This document shows positions 53,749-62,849 of a stretch of 64,000 nt of DNA, in pieces (positions within the stretch are counted from its first letter, which is position 1; each line of letters opens with the position of its first letter). Made by a program: the position numbers and the translations under genes. The DNA is from Streptomyces sp. CBMA291 (GTDB lineage: Bacteria > Actinomycetota > Actinomycetes > Streptomycetales > Streptomycetaceae), in NCBI RefSeq assembly GCF_014596525.1, contig NZ_MSJP01000110.1, forward strand, positions 1 to 64,000, in the 5' to 3' direction. Below the pieces are notes generated by a model. That model saw only the letters and a list, made by a program, of their open reading frames with translations. It ran no database searches and was not told the origin of the DNA.

Positions 53749-54653
53749 ACGCCACCAACTGGACCACCGACCGGCCCTGGCGCGGCATCATGGTCGCCAC
53801 CACCCTGCCCTTCAAGGACGACCTCTCCGTCGACTACGACGCCTACGCCGAGCACGTGGCCTGGCTGATCGCCCAGGGCTGCGACGGCGTCGTCCCCAAC
53901 GGCTCCCTCGGCGAGTACCAGACCCTCACCCCCGACGAACGCGCCCGGGTCGTCCGTACGGCCGTCGAGGCGGCGGGCGACGGCGCGCGCGTCATGCCCG
54001 GCGTCGCCGCCTACGGCAGTGCCGAGTCCCGCCGCTGGGCCGACCAGGCGGCCGAGGAGGGCTGCGGATCGGTCCTGCTCCTGCCGCCCAACGCGTACCG
54101 CGCCGACGAACGCGCGGTCGTCGCCCACTACGCCGACGTGGCCAGGACGGGCCTCCCGGTCGTCGCGTACAACAACCCCTTCGACACCAAGGTCGACCTC
54201 GTCCCGAGCCTGCTCGCCCGGCTCCACGGCGAAGGCTCGATCGTGGCCGTGAAGGAGTTCAGCGGCGATGTCCGCAGGGCGTACGAGATCGCCGAACTCG
54301 CCCCGGAACTCGATCTGTTGATCGGCGCCGACGATGTCCTCCTGGAACTCGCCCTCGCCGGTGCCGTCGGCTGGATCGCCGGGTACGCCAACGTCTTCCC
54401 CGAGAGCTGCGCCGAGCTGTACCGGGCGGCCGTGGCGGGCGACCTCGCCACCGCCCGCCCGCTCTACACCTCGCTGCACTCCCTGCTGCGCCGGGACTCC
54501 AAGACCGAGTTCGTCCAGTCCATCAAGCTGTCGATGGACATCGCGGGACGCGAGGGCGGCCCCTGTCGCCCGCCGAGGCTCCCGCTCGCGACGACCGCCG
54601 AAGCCGGGGTGCGCACCGCCACGGAGAAGGCACTGGCGGCAGGGCACCACTGA
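53745..54653 (+). CDS. Dihydrodipicolinate synthase-family deaminase (pyrroline-4-hydroxy-2-carboxylate deaminase)
   Basis: The 302-residue TIM-barrel protein has the Schiff-base lysine in SIVAVKEFSGD near residue 170, the assisting tyrosine in VVAYNNPF, and NGSLGEYQTLT in place of the usual GTTGE, a feature of the hydroxyproline-pathway branch. It converts Delta1-pyrroline-4-hydroxy-2-carboxylate to 2-oxoglutarate semialdehyde. Its ATG overlaps the previous stop (ATGA). Function is inferred from family plus the gene neighbourhood. Confidence 0.88.
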   Translation: MNATNWTTDRPWRGIMVATTLPFKDDLSVDYDAYAEHVAWLIAQGCDGVVPNGSLGEYQTLTPDERARVVRTAVEAAGDGARVMPGVAAYGSAESRRWADQAAEEGCGSVLLLPPNAYRADERAVVAHYADVARTGLPVVAYNNPFDTKVDLVPSLLARLHGEGSIVAVKEFSGDVRRAYEIAELAPELDLLIGADDVLLELALAGAVGWIAGYANVFPESCAELYRAAVAGDLATARPLYTSLHSLLRRDSKTEFVQSIKLSMDIAGREGGPCRPPRLPLATTAEAGVRTATEKALAAGHH

Positions 54654-54753
54654 CCCCGACCGGGCGGAGGCCCGATCCGCCCGAGGGCAGGGCCGAAGAA
54701 CAGGAGGCCCGAAGCCCGCCCGCACCGTCGCTCCCACCCCCGAAAGGACCCCC

Positions 54754-55758
54754 GTGCGTACGCGTCACGTCTTCCACGCCGTCGACTCCCACACCGAGGG
54801 CATGCCCACCCGGGTCGTCACCGGTGGCGTCGGTGTCGTCCCCGGCGCCACCATGGCCGAGCGCCGGCTCCACTTCGCCGAACACCTGGACCACCTCAGG
54901 ACCCTCCTGATGTACGAGCCGCGCGGGCACGCGGCGATGAGCGGCGCGATCCTCCAGCCGCCCACCCGCCCCGACGCCGACTACGGAGTCCTCTTCGTCG
55001 AGGTGTCGGGCCTTCTGCCGATGTGCGGGCACGGCACCATCGGGGTCGCGACCGTCCTCGTCGAGACCGGCATGGTCCCGGTGACCGAACCCGTCACCAC
55101 CGTACGGCTCGACACCCCGGCGGGTCTCGTCTCCGTCGACGTCCTGGTGGAGGACGGCGCCGCGAAGTCCGTCACCCTCACCAACGTGCCCGCCTTCAGC
55201 ATCGGCCTCGACCGGGTCGTGGACGTCCCCGGCCACGGGAAAATCACCTACGACCTCGCCTTCGGCGGCAACTTCTACGCCTTCGTCCCCCTCGACGCCC
55301 TCGGACTGCCCTTCGACCGCGCCCGCAAGGACGACCTGCTCGCCGCCGGACTCGCCGTCATGGACGCGATCAACGCCTCCGCCGACCGCCCGGTCCACCC
55401 CACCCGACCCGAGATCGCCGGACTCAAACACGTCCACCTCACCGCCCCCGGCTCCGACGCCACCCACTCCCGGCACGCGATGGCCATCCACCCCGGCTGG
55501 TTCGACCGCTCCCCCTGCGGTACGGGCACCAGCGCCCGCATGGCCCAACTGCACGCCAGGGGGGAACTCCCGCTCGGCCGCGACTTCGTCAACGAGTCCT
55601 TCATCGGCACCCGGTTCACCGGCCGGCTCCTCGCGGAGACGGAGGTCGGTGGGATGCCCGCCGTCGTCCCCACCGTCACCGGCCGCGCCTGGATCACCGG
55701 CACCGCCCAGTACTTCCTCGACCCGGAAGACCCCTTCCCCGGCGGCTTCCTCCTCTGA
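54754..55758 (+). CDS. 4-hydroxyproline 2-epimerase
   Basis: The 334-residue proline racemase-family protein starts at a GTG 6 bases after GAAAGGA. The two catalytic cysteines are in LLPMCGHGTIGVA and SPCGTGTSARMA. The N-terminus has the typical DSHTEGMPTRVVTGG. Two cysteines mark an epimerase, not a dehydratase (which has Cys/Thr). It converts trans-4-hydroxy-L-proline to cis-4-hydroxy-D-proline, the substrate of the upstream dehydrogenase. Confidence 0.93.
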   Translation: MRTRHVFHAVDSHTEGMPTRVVTGGVGVVPGATMAERRLHFAEHLDHLRTLLMYEPRGHAAMSGAILQPPTRPDADYGVLFVEVSGLLPMCGHGTIGVATVLVETGMVPVTEPVTTVRLDTPAGLVSVDVLVEDGAAKSVTLTNVPAFSIGLDRVVDVPGHGKITYDLAFGGNFYAFVPLDALGLPFDRARKDDLLAAGLAVMDAINASADRPVHPTRPEIAGLKHVHLTAPGSDATHSRHAMAIHPGWFDRSPCGTGTSARMAQLHARGELPLGRDFVNESFIGTRFTGRLLAETEVGGMPAVVPTVTGRAWITGTAQYFLDPEDPFPGGFLL

Positions 55759-55877
55759 CCACCGGCAAGCACCTGGCGACTTCCCCCCCCACGGCCACGG
55801 CCACGGCCACCGGCTTTCCCGGGGGCCCGACCCGTATGACCACCGACTTCCCCGGAGGCTTCCTCCCGTGACCACCG
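55734..55877 (+). repeat. Duplicated epimerase-end/dehydrogenase-start junction
   Basis: A 31-base segment around the epimerase stop (55734-55764) recurs at 55847-55877 with 28 of 31 bases identical, ending at the aldehyde dehydrogenase start. A third, weaker copy lies just before (about 55814-55845). The second copy makes an 11-codon ORF (MTTDFPGGFLP) whose TGA overlaps the GTG of the next gene. It looks like a tandem duplication of an original gene junction. Confidence 0.65.
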
Positions 55878-57253
55878 ACGCGGCCACCCTCGTCTCCCGC
55901 AACCCGGCCGACCCGGACGACATCGTCGTACGCCTGCGGCCCCCCGGCGCCCACGCCGCCGCCGAAGCCGTCGAACGGGCCCGCGCCGCCCAGCCCGGCT
56001 GGCTTCGAGGCGGCGGCGCCGCCCGCGCCGCCGCCCTCGGAGCCGTCGCCACCGCACTGGAGGCGGCGGCCGGGGAACTGGCCGACCTCGCCGTCCGCGA
56101 GGTCGGCAAACCCCTCGCCGAGGCCAGGGCCGAGGTCGCGCGTACGGTTGCGATCTGGCGCTACTACGCCCAGGCCCCGTACGCCCCCACCGGGGCCGTC
56201 CACGAGCCGGCGGCGGGCGGCGGCCTGCTCCTGAGCCGCCGCCGCCCGCACGGCGTCGCCGGTCTCGTCACCCCCTGGAACTTCCCCTTCGCCATCCCGA
56301 CCTGGAAGGCCGCCCCCGCGCTCGCCGTCGGCAACACGGTCGTCCTCAAACCGGCCCCCGAGGCCACCGCCTGTGCGCAGCGGCTCGCCGAGATCGTCCA
56401 ACAGGCCCTGCCGGAACGGGTGTTCACCCTGCTTCCCGGCGGTGCCGTCGAAGGTGAGGCGCTGATCGAGACCGCCGACGTCGCCTCCTTCACCGGCTCC
56501 ACCCCCGTCGGCCGGGCCGTCGCCCACGCGGCGACCGCCCGGGGCATCCCCGCCCAGACGGAGATGGGCGGACTGAACGCGGCGATCGTCCTGCCCGACG
56601 CCGACATGGGCAGGGCCGCCGCCCACATCGCCGCCGCCGTCGCCGGGTTCGCGGGCCAGAAGTGCACCGCCACCAGCCGGATCATCGCCGTCGGCGCCGC
56701 CCTCGAACCACTCCGCGAAGCCCTCGCCGAAGCCTTCCGCGCGCTCCCGGTCGGCGACCCCGCCGACCCGGCGACGGTCTGCGGACCGCTCGTCGCCGCG
56801 AACGCCCGCGACCGGGTGGTCGCGTCCTGGCAGGGGCTCTCCGCCCTCGCCGGGGCCACCGTCCCGGACTCCCCCGGCTGGTACGCGGCCCCCACCCTGG
56901 TGGAGAAGGTCCCGCCGGGCCACCGGCTGCTCACCGAGGAGGTCTTCGGCCCCCTCGCGGCCCTGCTGCCCGCCGACGACCTCGCACACGCCGTACGCAT
57001 CACCAACTCCGTCCCGTACGGCCTCGTCACCTCGGTCCACACGGGCGCCCTCGACGCCGTCCTGTACGGGCTCGACCTCGTCGACACCGGCATGATCCGG
57101 GTCAACGCCCCTTCCACGGGCGTCGACTTCCACCTGCCGTTCGGCGGCACCAAACACTCCGGGCACGGACCCAGGGAACAGGGAGGAGCGGCCCTGGAGT
57201 TCTACACGTCCTCCCGGACGTACACGCTGGCACCCGAGGACACCGCAACGTGA
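55868..57253 (+). CDS. Aldehyde dehydrogenase (2-oxoglutarate semialdehyde dehydrogenase)
   Basis: The 461-residue ALDH starts at a GTG that overlaps the preceding mini-ORF stop. Seen are TPWNFPFAIPTWKAAPALA with the catalytic asparagine, FTGSTPVGRAVAHAATARG for cofactor binding, and a general-base glutamate in QTEMGGLNAAIVLPDAD (EMGGLN replaces the more usual ELGGKN). The nucleophilic cysteine is in FAGQKCTATSR and TEEVFGPL follows. In this operon it should oxidise 2-oxoglutarate semialdehyde to 2-oxoglutarate. Substrate assignment is by context. Confidence 0.9.
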   Translation: MTTDAATLVSRNPADPDDIVVRLRPPGAHAAAEAVERARAAQPGWLRGGGAARAAALGAVATALEAAAGELADLAVREVGKPLAEARAEVARTVAIWRYYAQAPYAPTGAVHEPAAGGGLLLSRRRPHGVAGLVTPWNFPFAIPTWKAAPALAVGNTVVLKPAPEATACAQRLAEIVQQALPERVFTLLPGGAVEGEALIETADVASFTGSTPVGRAVAHAATARGIPAQTEMGGLNAAIVLPDADMGRAAAHIAAAVAGFAGQKCTATSRIIAVGAALEPLREALAEAFRALPVGDPADPATVCGPLVAANARDRVVASWQGLSALAGATVPDSPGWYAAPTLVEKVPPGHRLLTEEVFGPLAALLPADDLAHAVRITNSVPYGLVTSVHTGALDAVLYGLDLVDTGMIRVNAPSTGVDFHLPFGGTKHSGHGPREQGGAALEFYTSSRTYTLAPEDTAT

Positions 57254-57300
57254 CATTGTACGGTGGTGAGCGAGTCCGACCCGAAGGGATCACCACCGTC

Positions 57301-57978
57301 ATGGGGCACCTGACCCACCGCGATCTGAACGCCTCCCGAGAGCGGCTGCGCGACCAGGTCGCCCACGCGCTGCGCGCCGCCCTGATCTCCGGCGAACTGC
57401 GTCCGGGCGTGGTGTACTCGGCGCCCACCCTGGCCGAGGACTTCGGGATTTCCGCCACCCCCGTCCGCGAGGCGATGCTCGACCTGGCCCGCGAGGGCCT
57501 CGTCGAGCCCGTCCGCAACAAGGGCTTCCGCGTCACCGAGGTCGACGAACGGGACCTCGACCAGTTCACCGAGATCCGCGCCCTCATCGAGATCCCCACG
57601 GTCGTCCGCGTCACCCGCACCGCCACCCGCGAACAGCTGGAGGCCCTGCGCCCCGTGGCGGAGGACATCGTCCGCGCCGCCCGCGCCCACGACCTCATCG
57701 GCTACCTGGAAGCCGACCGCCTCTTCCACCTCACCCTGCTGGGCCTCGCGGGCAATGACCGCCTCGTGGAAACCGTCGGCGACCTGCGCAAACGCTCCCG
57801 CCTCTACGGCCTCACGGCCCTGGACGAGCGAGGCGACCTCATCCCCTCGGCCGAGGAACACCTGGAACTCCTCGACCTGATGCTCACGGGCGACACCGAG
57901 GGCGCGGAAGCCTGCATGACCCGCCATCTCGGCCATGTCCGGTCGCTGTGGGCGGAGGGCGAGAGCGGGGAGGGGTGA
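57301..57978 (+). CDS. GntR-family regulator with FCD domain
   Basis: The 225-residue protein has an N-terminal winged helix (RDQVAHALRAALISGELRPG, AEDFGISATPVREAMLDLAR, EGLVEPVRNKGFRV) and a helical FCD domain with the metal/acid ligand residues in EADRLFHLTLL and HLELLDLMLTGD. Starts at the ATG at 57301 after GAAGGG. It is the last gene of the hydroxyproline operon and probably its regulator; FCD proteins bind small carboxylates. Confidence 0.92.
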   Translation: MGHLTHRDLNASRERLRDQVAHALRAALISGELRPGVVYSAPTLAEDFGISATPVREAMLDLAREGLVEPVRNKGFRVTEVDERDLDQFTEIRALIEIPTVVRVTRTATREQLEALRPVAEDIVRAARAHDLIGYLEADRLFHLTLLGLAGNDRLVETVGDLRKRSRLYGLTALDERGDLIPSAEEHLELLDLMLTGDTEGAEACMTRHLGHVRSLWAEGESGEG

Positions 57979-58074
57979 AGGGGGGCGGGTCCCACTTGGG
58001 CGACCGGCGGGGAGGGTCTTTTCGGCGCAACGTCTCACCGCATCGCACTGCTTCGCGGATTCGACTGGGATGGG

Positions 58075-58143
58075 AAGGAAACCCTCGGACACACCCACAT
58101 CGGCGTCTACACCCATGTTCGATTGCTCCGTCCTCGGTGGTGA
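58075..58143 (+). pseudogene. Tyrosine integrase C-terminal fragment
   Basis: The frame reads KETLGHTHIGVYTHVRL followed by LRPRW and a stop. It aligns with the intact-side integrase ending KELLGHAHIGVTATVYAHVR at 62580-62646, lacking the four codons for TATV. A 14-base identity (CCCACATCGGCGTC) lies in the middle. The terminal tyrosine region is therefore duplicated at both ends of the remnant. Confidence 0.55.
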
Positions 58144-58414
58144 TCGTCCGCCGACTTCTTTGCTGGTTAAACGGACTGTAGAGGGAACCGTAGGGCATGG
58201 TGCCGGGGTGCGGATTTTAATGATGGAAGTTTCGGTGAGCGGCTTGTAGTGCATGGCATGAGTTCGGGGTGGCAGTGGGATTGGATGCCATGGTCAAACC
58301 TCTCTTGCTGGCCGCGAACTGGTCGAGCTTGGCGGAACATCGGCCAGAGGGCGTGGCTTGAGTCAGGCGGTACACGTCCGCTGACGTTTTTACATGTTGC
58401 TGTTGAACGCCCCA

Positions 58415-58450
58415 GGAGTCCCTGACCGGGAAATTGAGGCCAGGGACTCC
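58415..58450 (-). terminator. Hairpin downstream of the disrupted minus-strand gene
   Basis: GGAGTCCCTG (58415-58424) and CAGGGACTCC (58441-58450) are perfect complements with a 16-base spacer, 32 bases after the stop at 58482. Confidence 0.55.
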
Positions 58451-58481
58451 ACGTTCACTCTGTCGAACTACTGTCCGTCCG

Positions 58482-59110
58482 TCAGTTAAAGGGGCACTTT
58501 TCGGGAGCTGAGACCAGGCCCTCCTGTAGCCTTACAACCAGATTGGGCCCCGACTTCCTCGCCGCCTCAAGTGCTTGCTTCACCCGTCGGTCGACTTCCG
58601 AGTCGGACGTCATCACGTGGATCCGAGAAGATCCCTCCGGCAAATAGGTGAGATGCGGCTCAATGTGGACCGCGATATCACCCCCCAGTCGCCAGGATGT
58701 CTCCCGCGATGAGGCGAACTCGGCTTCGGGAAGTCCGTTCAGGTCGTCCAGAGCTTCCAGTGCGTCGCTCGGATTACCGCCGCACGGGGCCGATCTATTC
58801 CATCCGGTAAGATCGGCCCAAATTGCGCTTGATTCGATTAGATGACGTACATCGACATGCCACGGAAGGAATTCTCCCGACCACGATACTCCGAAGTAGC
58901 CATCCACCCTGCAGGCGAGTCCGTGCCGAGCTGTACCGACTCGATGTTGTCGGCGAGGGTGGAGAGGTAGCCGCGGCCGTCGGTGCTGAGGTAAGAGGGC
59001 CTTCCCTCGAGGGTGGTCCAGGGCAGCAGGCGCGGACCGGTGATGCCTGCTGCCGCGTCGTGGAGGTCCCGGCGGCGCATCCGGTCCGCGTCGCTCCTGG
59101 GCTGGTTCAT
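58482..59110 (-). pseudogene. Disrupted composite hypothetical gene
   Basis: The N-terminal half starts at an ATG after GGGGG (MNQPRSDADRMRRRDLHDAA, then YLSTLADNIESVQLG). It resembles small proteins that follow XRE regulators in Streptomyces. Near 58919 the sensible frame changes by one base to a different-looking C-terminal half (VDGYFGVSWSGEFLPWHVDV to the stop at 58482). Total length 629 bases, one short of a multiple of three, fits a single-base deletion. The two halves do not obviously belong together, so a deletion fusion between genes is equally likely. Confidence 0.55.
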
Positions 59111-59237
59111 CGTGTACCCCCGGGCCTGGGTCGCTGATAGGGGCACGAAGACCGTGGGTATTGACCAACCGTCACTCCAGTTGCGCATCACGGAAATTGG
59201 TGACACCGGGTGCGGGAAGCGTTGCGTGGCGTGGCAG

Positions 59238-60270
59238 TTAGCCGACGACGCCCAGGTGGTCGGCCATCTCGCGCATGTCGGCGGTGAGGGTGCGCTTGCG
59301 CTTCTTGAGGATCTCCTACATCGTCTCGGCGGCCGTCCGCTGGTGCCGCAGCCATTCAGGGGAGGCGTGGCGGACGCCGGCCAGTTCGTCCATTGCGCCG
59401 GTCAGGTAGCCGGTGCGGGCGTGGGCGCGGGCCACGTCGAGGCGGTGGCGGTTCCAGTTGCCGTCACTGGGGCGGCCGGTGTGCTTCCGCGCCTTGGGCG
59501 ACATGGCGTCCTCGCTGGACTTGCGGACCACGGTGCGGGCGTCGCCCACGATCGTGGCGTCCTCGACGCCCTTCATGCCGACGGTGAGCGGCCCGAAGGC
59601 GGTTCAGTGCCGGAAGAACGATCCGGTGTGTTCCCGGCCGGCGGGGGCTGCGGCGGTGGCCACCCGGTAGTAGTGGCGGGCTTCCTGGAGGCGGTTGTCG
59701 CGGCCAGCGGCTGCGGCGGCGCGCAGGGTGAGCCATCCCCAGGCCGCGCATTCGTCGGGTGTCGCGCGCGAGAGCCGGGGCTCGATCACGTCGGTGGTCT
59801 GGGCCGCGAGTTGTTCGGCTTCGTCCAGGCGTCCCTGGCGCAGCAGCAGCCAGCACATGCCGATGATGCCGGAGGCCGAGGTGAGGGTGTCCCCGGTGTG
59901 GCGGGCGTCGGTGATCGCGTGGGACAGGGCGGTGTAGGCGAGGTCGTACTGGCGTACCTGGGTCAGATAGCGGCCGGCCAGTTGCATGGCCTCGGCGCGG
60001 GCAAGGAGGGCCTGGTGGTGTTCGTCGCCGTGGTCGAAGTGGGCCACGGCGGTGTTGGCGTCGCGCAGGAGGGCGGGCAGTCGGGAGGCGACGCTCCTGT
60101 AGCTGTCGGAGTGGTAGAGCACGGCCCCGTCGTGGACGGCGCGCCGAATGCGCCGCAGGTTCGGCTCCTCCGTCGCGCTCTCGCCGTCGGTCTCGGCCAG
60201 TCCCACGGGTGGGGTGGGGGCGGCATAAAGCTGGATCAGGTTGGCCCGGTTCGGATCCTCTCCCCGCCCA
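59238..60270 (-). pseudogene. XRE-type regulator remnant with two in-frame stops
   Basis: One frame runs from about 60270 to the stop at 59238 and matches the C-terminal helical-repeat part of XRE regulators of Streptomyces elements (RRIRRAVHDGAVLYHSDSYR, GMCWLLLRQGRLDEAEQLA). It is interrupted by TGA at 59604-59606, where GSFFRH*TAFGPLTVGMKGV expects Trp, and by TAG at 59316-59318, where AETM*EILKKRKRTLTADMR expects Gln or Arg. The N-terminal DNA-binding domain is missing; the homology stops near the RepSA remnant. Confidence 0.7.
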
Positions 60271-60299
60271 ACCGGCTGAGGCGCGTCCGGGGCCAGCGG

Positions 60300-61229
60300 G
60301 GTCGCCGTGGTCACACCCACGCCGGAGCCTTGTGGGCCCGATTCACCACCTACCTGCGCCGGGAGGTCGCCGCCCGACCCGGCATGACCCAGAAGGCCGC
60401 CCGCGAGGTGCTGCGCGTCTCGTTCGCCAAGGTCGCCGAGTATCAGAAACGCGGCCTGGTCCACTTCCACGCCGTCATCCGCCTCGACGGCCCCCACGGC
60501 AGCACCCAGCCTCCACCACCCTGCGCCACCGTCGGCGTCCTCGCCGACGCCATCCGGGCCGCCGCCTCGCGGGTCTGCGTCACGGTCGAGTCGGATGCGA
60601 TCGGGGAGCGCGAACTCGCCTGGGGCGAACAGCTCGACGTGCGCGAGATCGCCGCCTTCGGCACCGATGCCGAACTCACCGATCAGGCCGTGGCCGCGTA
60701 CGTGGCCAAGTACGCCACGAAGTCCGCCGACGCCTCCGGCACCCTCGACCGCGCCCTGTTCTGCCGCCCCTGCCAGGGACGCGGCGCCACCCTCCTACCC
60801 CACGGCACCCAGCTCCCCTGCACCACGTGCGACGGCACCGGACAGGCACGGCCGTTGCCCCGGCTCGCCGTCGCCCGGCACGTGCGGCAGATGATCCGCA
60901 CCTGCTGGGAGCTGGGCAAGCTGCCGGAGTTCGCCGATCTGAAGCTGTGGAAGTGGGCGCACATGCTCGGCTTCCGGGGCCATTTCTCCACCAAGTCCCG
61001 CCGCTACTCGACCACGCTGGGCGCGTTGCGCGACGCCCGCCGCGCCTGGCGCACCGAACAGGCCCGCGCCCACGCCGGCCTGCCCGAGCACGCCCCAGAC
61101 AGCACCCTCGTCGTCGACTACTGGGCCTACCTCGGCACCGGCTACAGCCCCGGCGCCGTACTCCTCGCAGCCGCCGTCTGGCACCGCAGAGAACTCGCCT
61201 GGCAGTTCATCGCGGAAGGGGGCTGCTGA
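60300..61229 (+). pseudogene. RepSA-type replication initiator, N-terminus deleted
   Basis: Homology begins abruptly near 60312 (HTHAGALWARFTTYLRREV) and runs to the stop at 61229, about 305 residues. The motif RGLVHFHAVIRLDG has the HFH metal-binding motif of rolling-circle Rep proteins, and VAAYVAKYATK is the usual third motif with the catalytic tyrosine. A cysteine group (CRPCQGRG, CTTCDGTG) follows. Full-length RepSA proteins are longer by about 130 to 150 N-terminal residues. No start codon with a ribosome site is present at the join. Confidence 0.75.
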
Positions 61230-61455
61230 TGACCGCCCTTCGGACCATCGCGCCCGACGAGACGCCGAGCACGCCCGACGAGCTGCTGACCGTGCCCCAG
61301 GTCATGGCCCGTCTCCAGCTCGGCCGCTCCGCCGTCACGACCTGCTCCGCACCCGCCAGCTCGCCTCGATCACCCTCGGCCGTGCGCGCCGCATCCCCGC
61401 ACATGCCCTGGCCGACTTCATCCGCACCCGCCTCGAACAGGAAGCCGCCGCCTGA
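61229..61455 (+). pseudogene. Excisionase (MerR-like helix-turn-helix) with 1-base deletion
   Basis: The gene starts with ATG overlapping the Rep stop (TGATG) and reads TPDELLTVPQVMARLQLGRS in the normal frame. After GRSAV it continues one frame over as DLLRTRQLASITLGRARRIP then AHALADFIRTRL to the stop at 61453. The expected GTC TAC GAC is GTC ACG AC here, so one T is missing at about 61338. The repaired product would be 75 residues, usual for a pSAM2-type Xis. Confidence 0.75.
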
Positions 61456-62696
61456 TGACCACGCCCCGCGACACCCCCGCCTCCCGCCGTGTCCGAGCCA
61501 ACGGCGACGGGACCGTCTACCAGCGTAAGGACGGCCGCTGGGAAGCCGCCGGATACGTCCTTGCACCCGGCAACACCCGCCGCCGCGTCCGCGTCTACGG
61601 CACCACCCGCAAGGAAGCCCTGGCCAAGCTCACCGAAAAGCTCGCCGCCAGCAACCGCGGCCTCCCTATTCCGTCCGCGCAGGGCAGCGTCGGCGCGTAC
61701 CTGACGTATTGGCTGGAGAACGTCGCCGTACACCACCTCCGCGAGAACACCCACACGCGGTACGCCGCATGCATCGACCGGTACCTGATCCCCGGCCTCG
61801 GCAAGAAGAAGCTGGCCAAGCTCACCGCCAAGGACGTCCGCACCTGGCTCGACCGGCTCCGCACCACCTGCCAGTGCTGCATGCGTGGCATCGATGCCCG
61901 GCGTGATGAGCCCCGCTGCTGTGCCGCCGGCCAGTGCTGCCACAAGCTCTCCCCGCTGACGCTCACCTACATCCACTCCGTACTGAAGTCCGCCCTGGAG
62001 CACGCCGTCCGCGAGGAAGAGATCCCCCGCAATGTCGCCCGCAACGTCCGCACCGGCACCCCACGGCCCCGGCGCTTCGAACCCCTCACTGTCGACGAAG
62101 CCCGTCAGCTCCTCACCACGGCCCAAGGCCACCGGTTGCATGCCCTGTTCGAACTCGCCTTGCACACCGGACTCCGCAAGGGCGAACTCCTCGGCCTCCA
62201 CTAGGGAGACCTCGACCTCGACGCGGGCACCGCCGCCATCCGCCGCACACTCCAGCGCACCGGTACCGGCGGTCTCACCACGCTGCCCACCAAGACGCGA
62301 GCCTCCGAGCGCCGCATCGCCCTCCCCGCCCGCTGCGTCCGGTTTCTGAATCTCCACTGTGAGCAGCAGCAGCGCGAGCGGGAGGCTGCGGGCGCCGCGT
62401 GGCAGCACAGCGGGCACGTGTTCACCACTGCGCAGGGCACACCGCTCGACCCGACCAACCTCAGCCGCGCCTTCACCACGCTCCTCCGTCAGGGCGGCCT
62501 CCGCCGCATCCGCTTTCACGACCTCCGCCATTCGACTGCGACCCTGCTCCTGGAACAGGGCGTCGAACTCGTCGTGATCAAGGAACTCCTCGGCCACGCC
62601 CACATCGGCGTCACCGCCACTGTCTACGCCCATGTAAGGCTCCGCCTCCAACGGGACGCCTTGACCGCACTCGGCAACTCCCTCGACCGTCCCTGA
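61455..62696 (+). pseudogene. Tyrosine integrase with one nonsense codon
   Basis: The frame covers 413 codons and starts in a TGATG overlap with the excisionase. A basic N-terminal arm-binding region (RANGDGTVYQRKDGRWEAAG) precedes the core-binding domain. The catalytic domain has the arginine in ALHTGLRKGELLGLH, HDLRHSTATLLLEQGVELV with His and Arg, GHAHIGVTATVYAHV with the final tyrosine. At 62202-62204 TAG replaces an expected TGG in GLHWGDLDL, cutting the protein after residue 249 and removing most catalytic residues. No frameshift is present, so one reversion would restore it. Confidence 0.85.
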
Positions 62697-62702
62697 CCAC
62701 GC

Positions 62703-62747
62703 ACGGCAACGGCGGCGAACACCCCTGGTGTTCGCCGCCGTTGCCGT
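62703..62747 (+). terminator. Very strong terminator after the integrase remnant
   Basis: A perfect 21-bp stem with a 3-base loop (CCT) lies 6 bases after the stop; the left arm begins ACGGCAACGGCGG. TCAATTA follows. Confidence 0.9.
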
Positions 62748-62849
62748 CAATTACTGACGTCAGCGCCGATCAATACCGACAAAACCGACACTCCGAGAAG
62801 TCCGAATTCACGGAAGTGAACCTGTCGGCCCGGAATCAAGGACGCTGTG

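Larger units (their letters stand above)
57979..58481. other. Junction region left of the decayed element
   Basis: About 500 bases with falling GC content and no intact gene. It holds an integrase tail fragment (58075-58143) and a hairpin (58415-58450). The change in composition starts here and continues into the mobile-element remnant. Confidence 0.6.
58075..62747. mobile_element. Remnant of a pSAM2-like integrative element
   Basis: The segment carries an integrase C-terminal fragment, a disrupted small gene, an XRE regulator, a RepSA-type replication initiator, an excisionase and a tyrosine integrase. This order is typical of actinomycete integrative and conjugative elements, but there is no FtsK-like transfer gene. 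Every gene is broken by a nonsense codon, frameshift or truncation. No tRNA gene or clear attachment repeat was seen. The boundaries are approximate. Confidence 0.75.

Noticed and set aside
59013..60300. Plus-strand frame continuous with the Rep remnant as a 738-residue protein
   Set aside because: Its first 430 codons are the antisense of the XRE remnant; only the part from about 60312 resembles Rep proteins.
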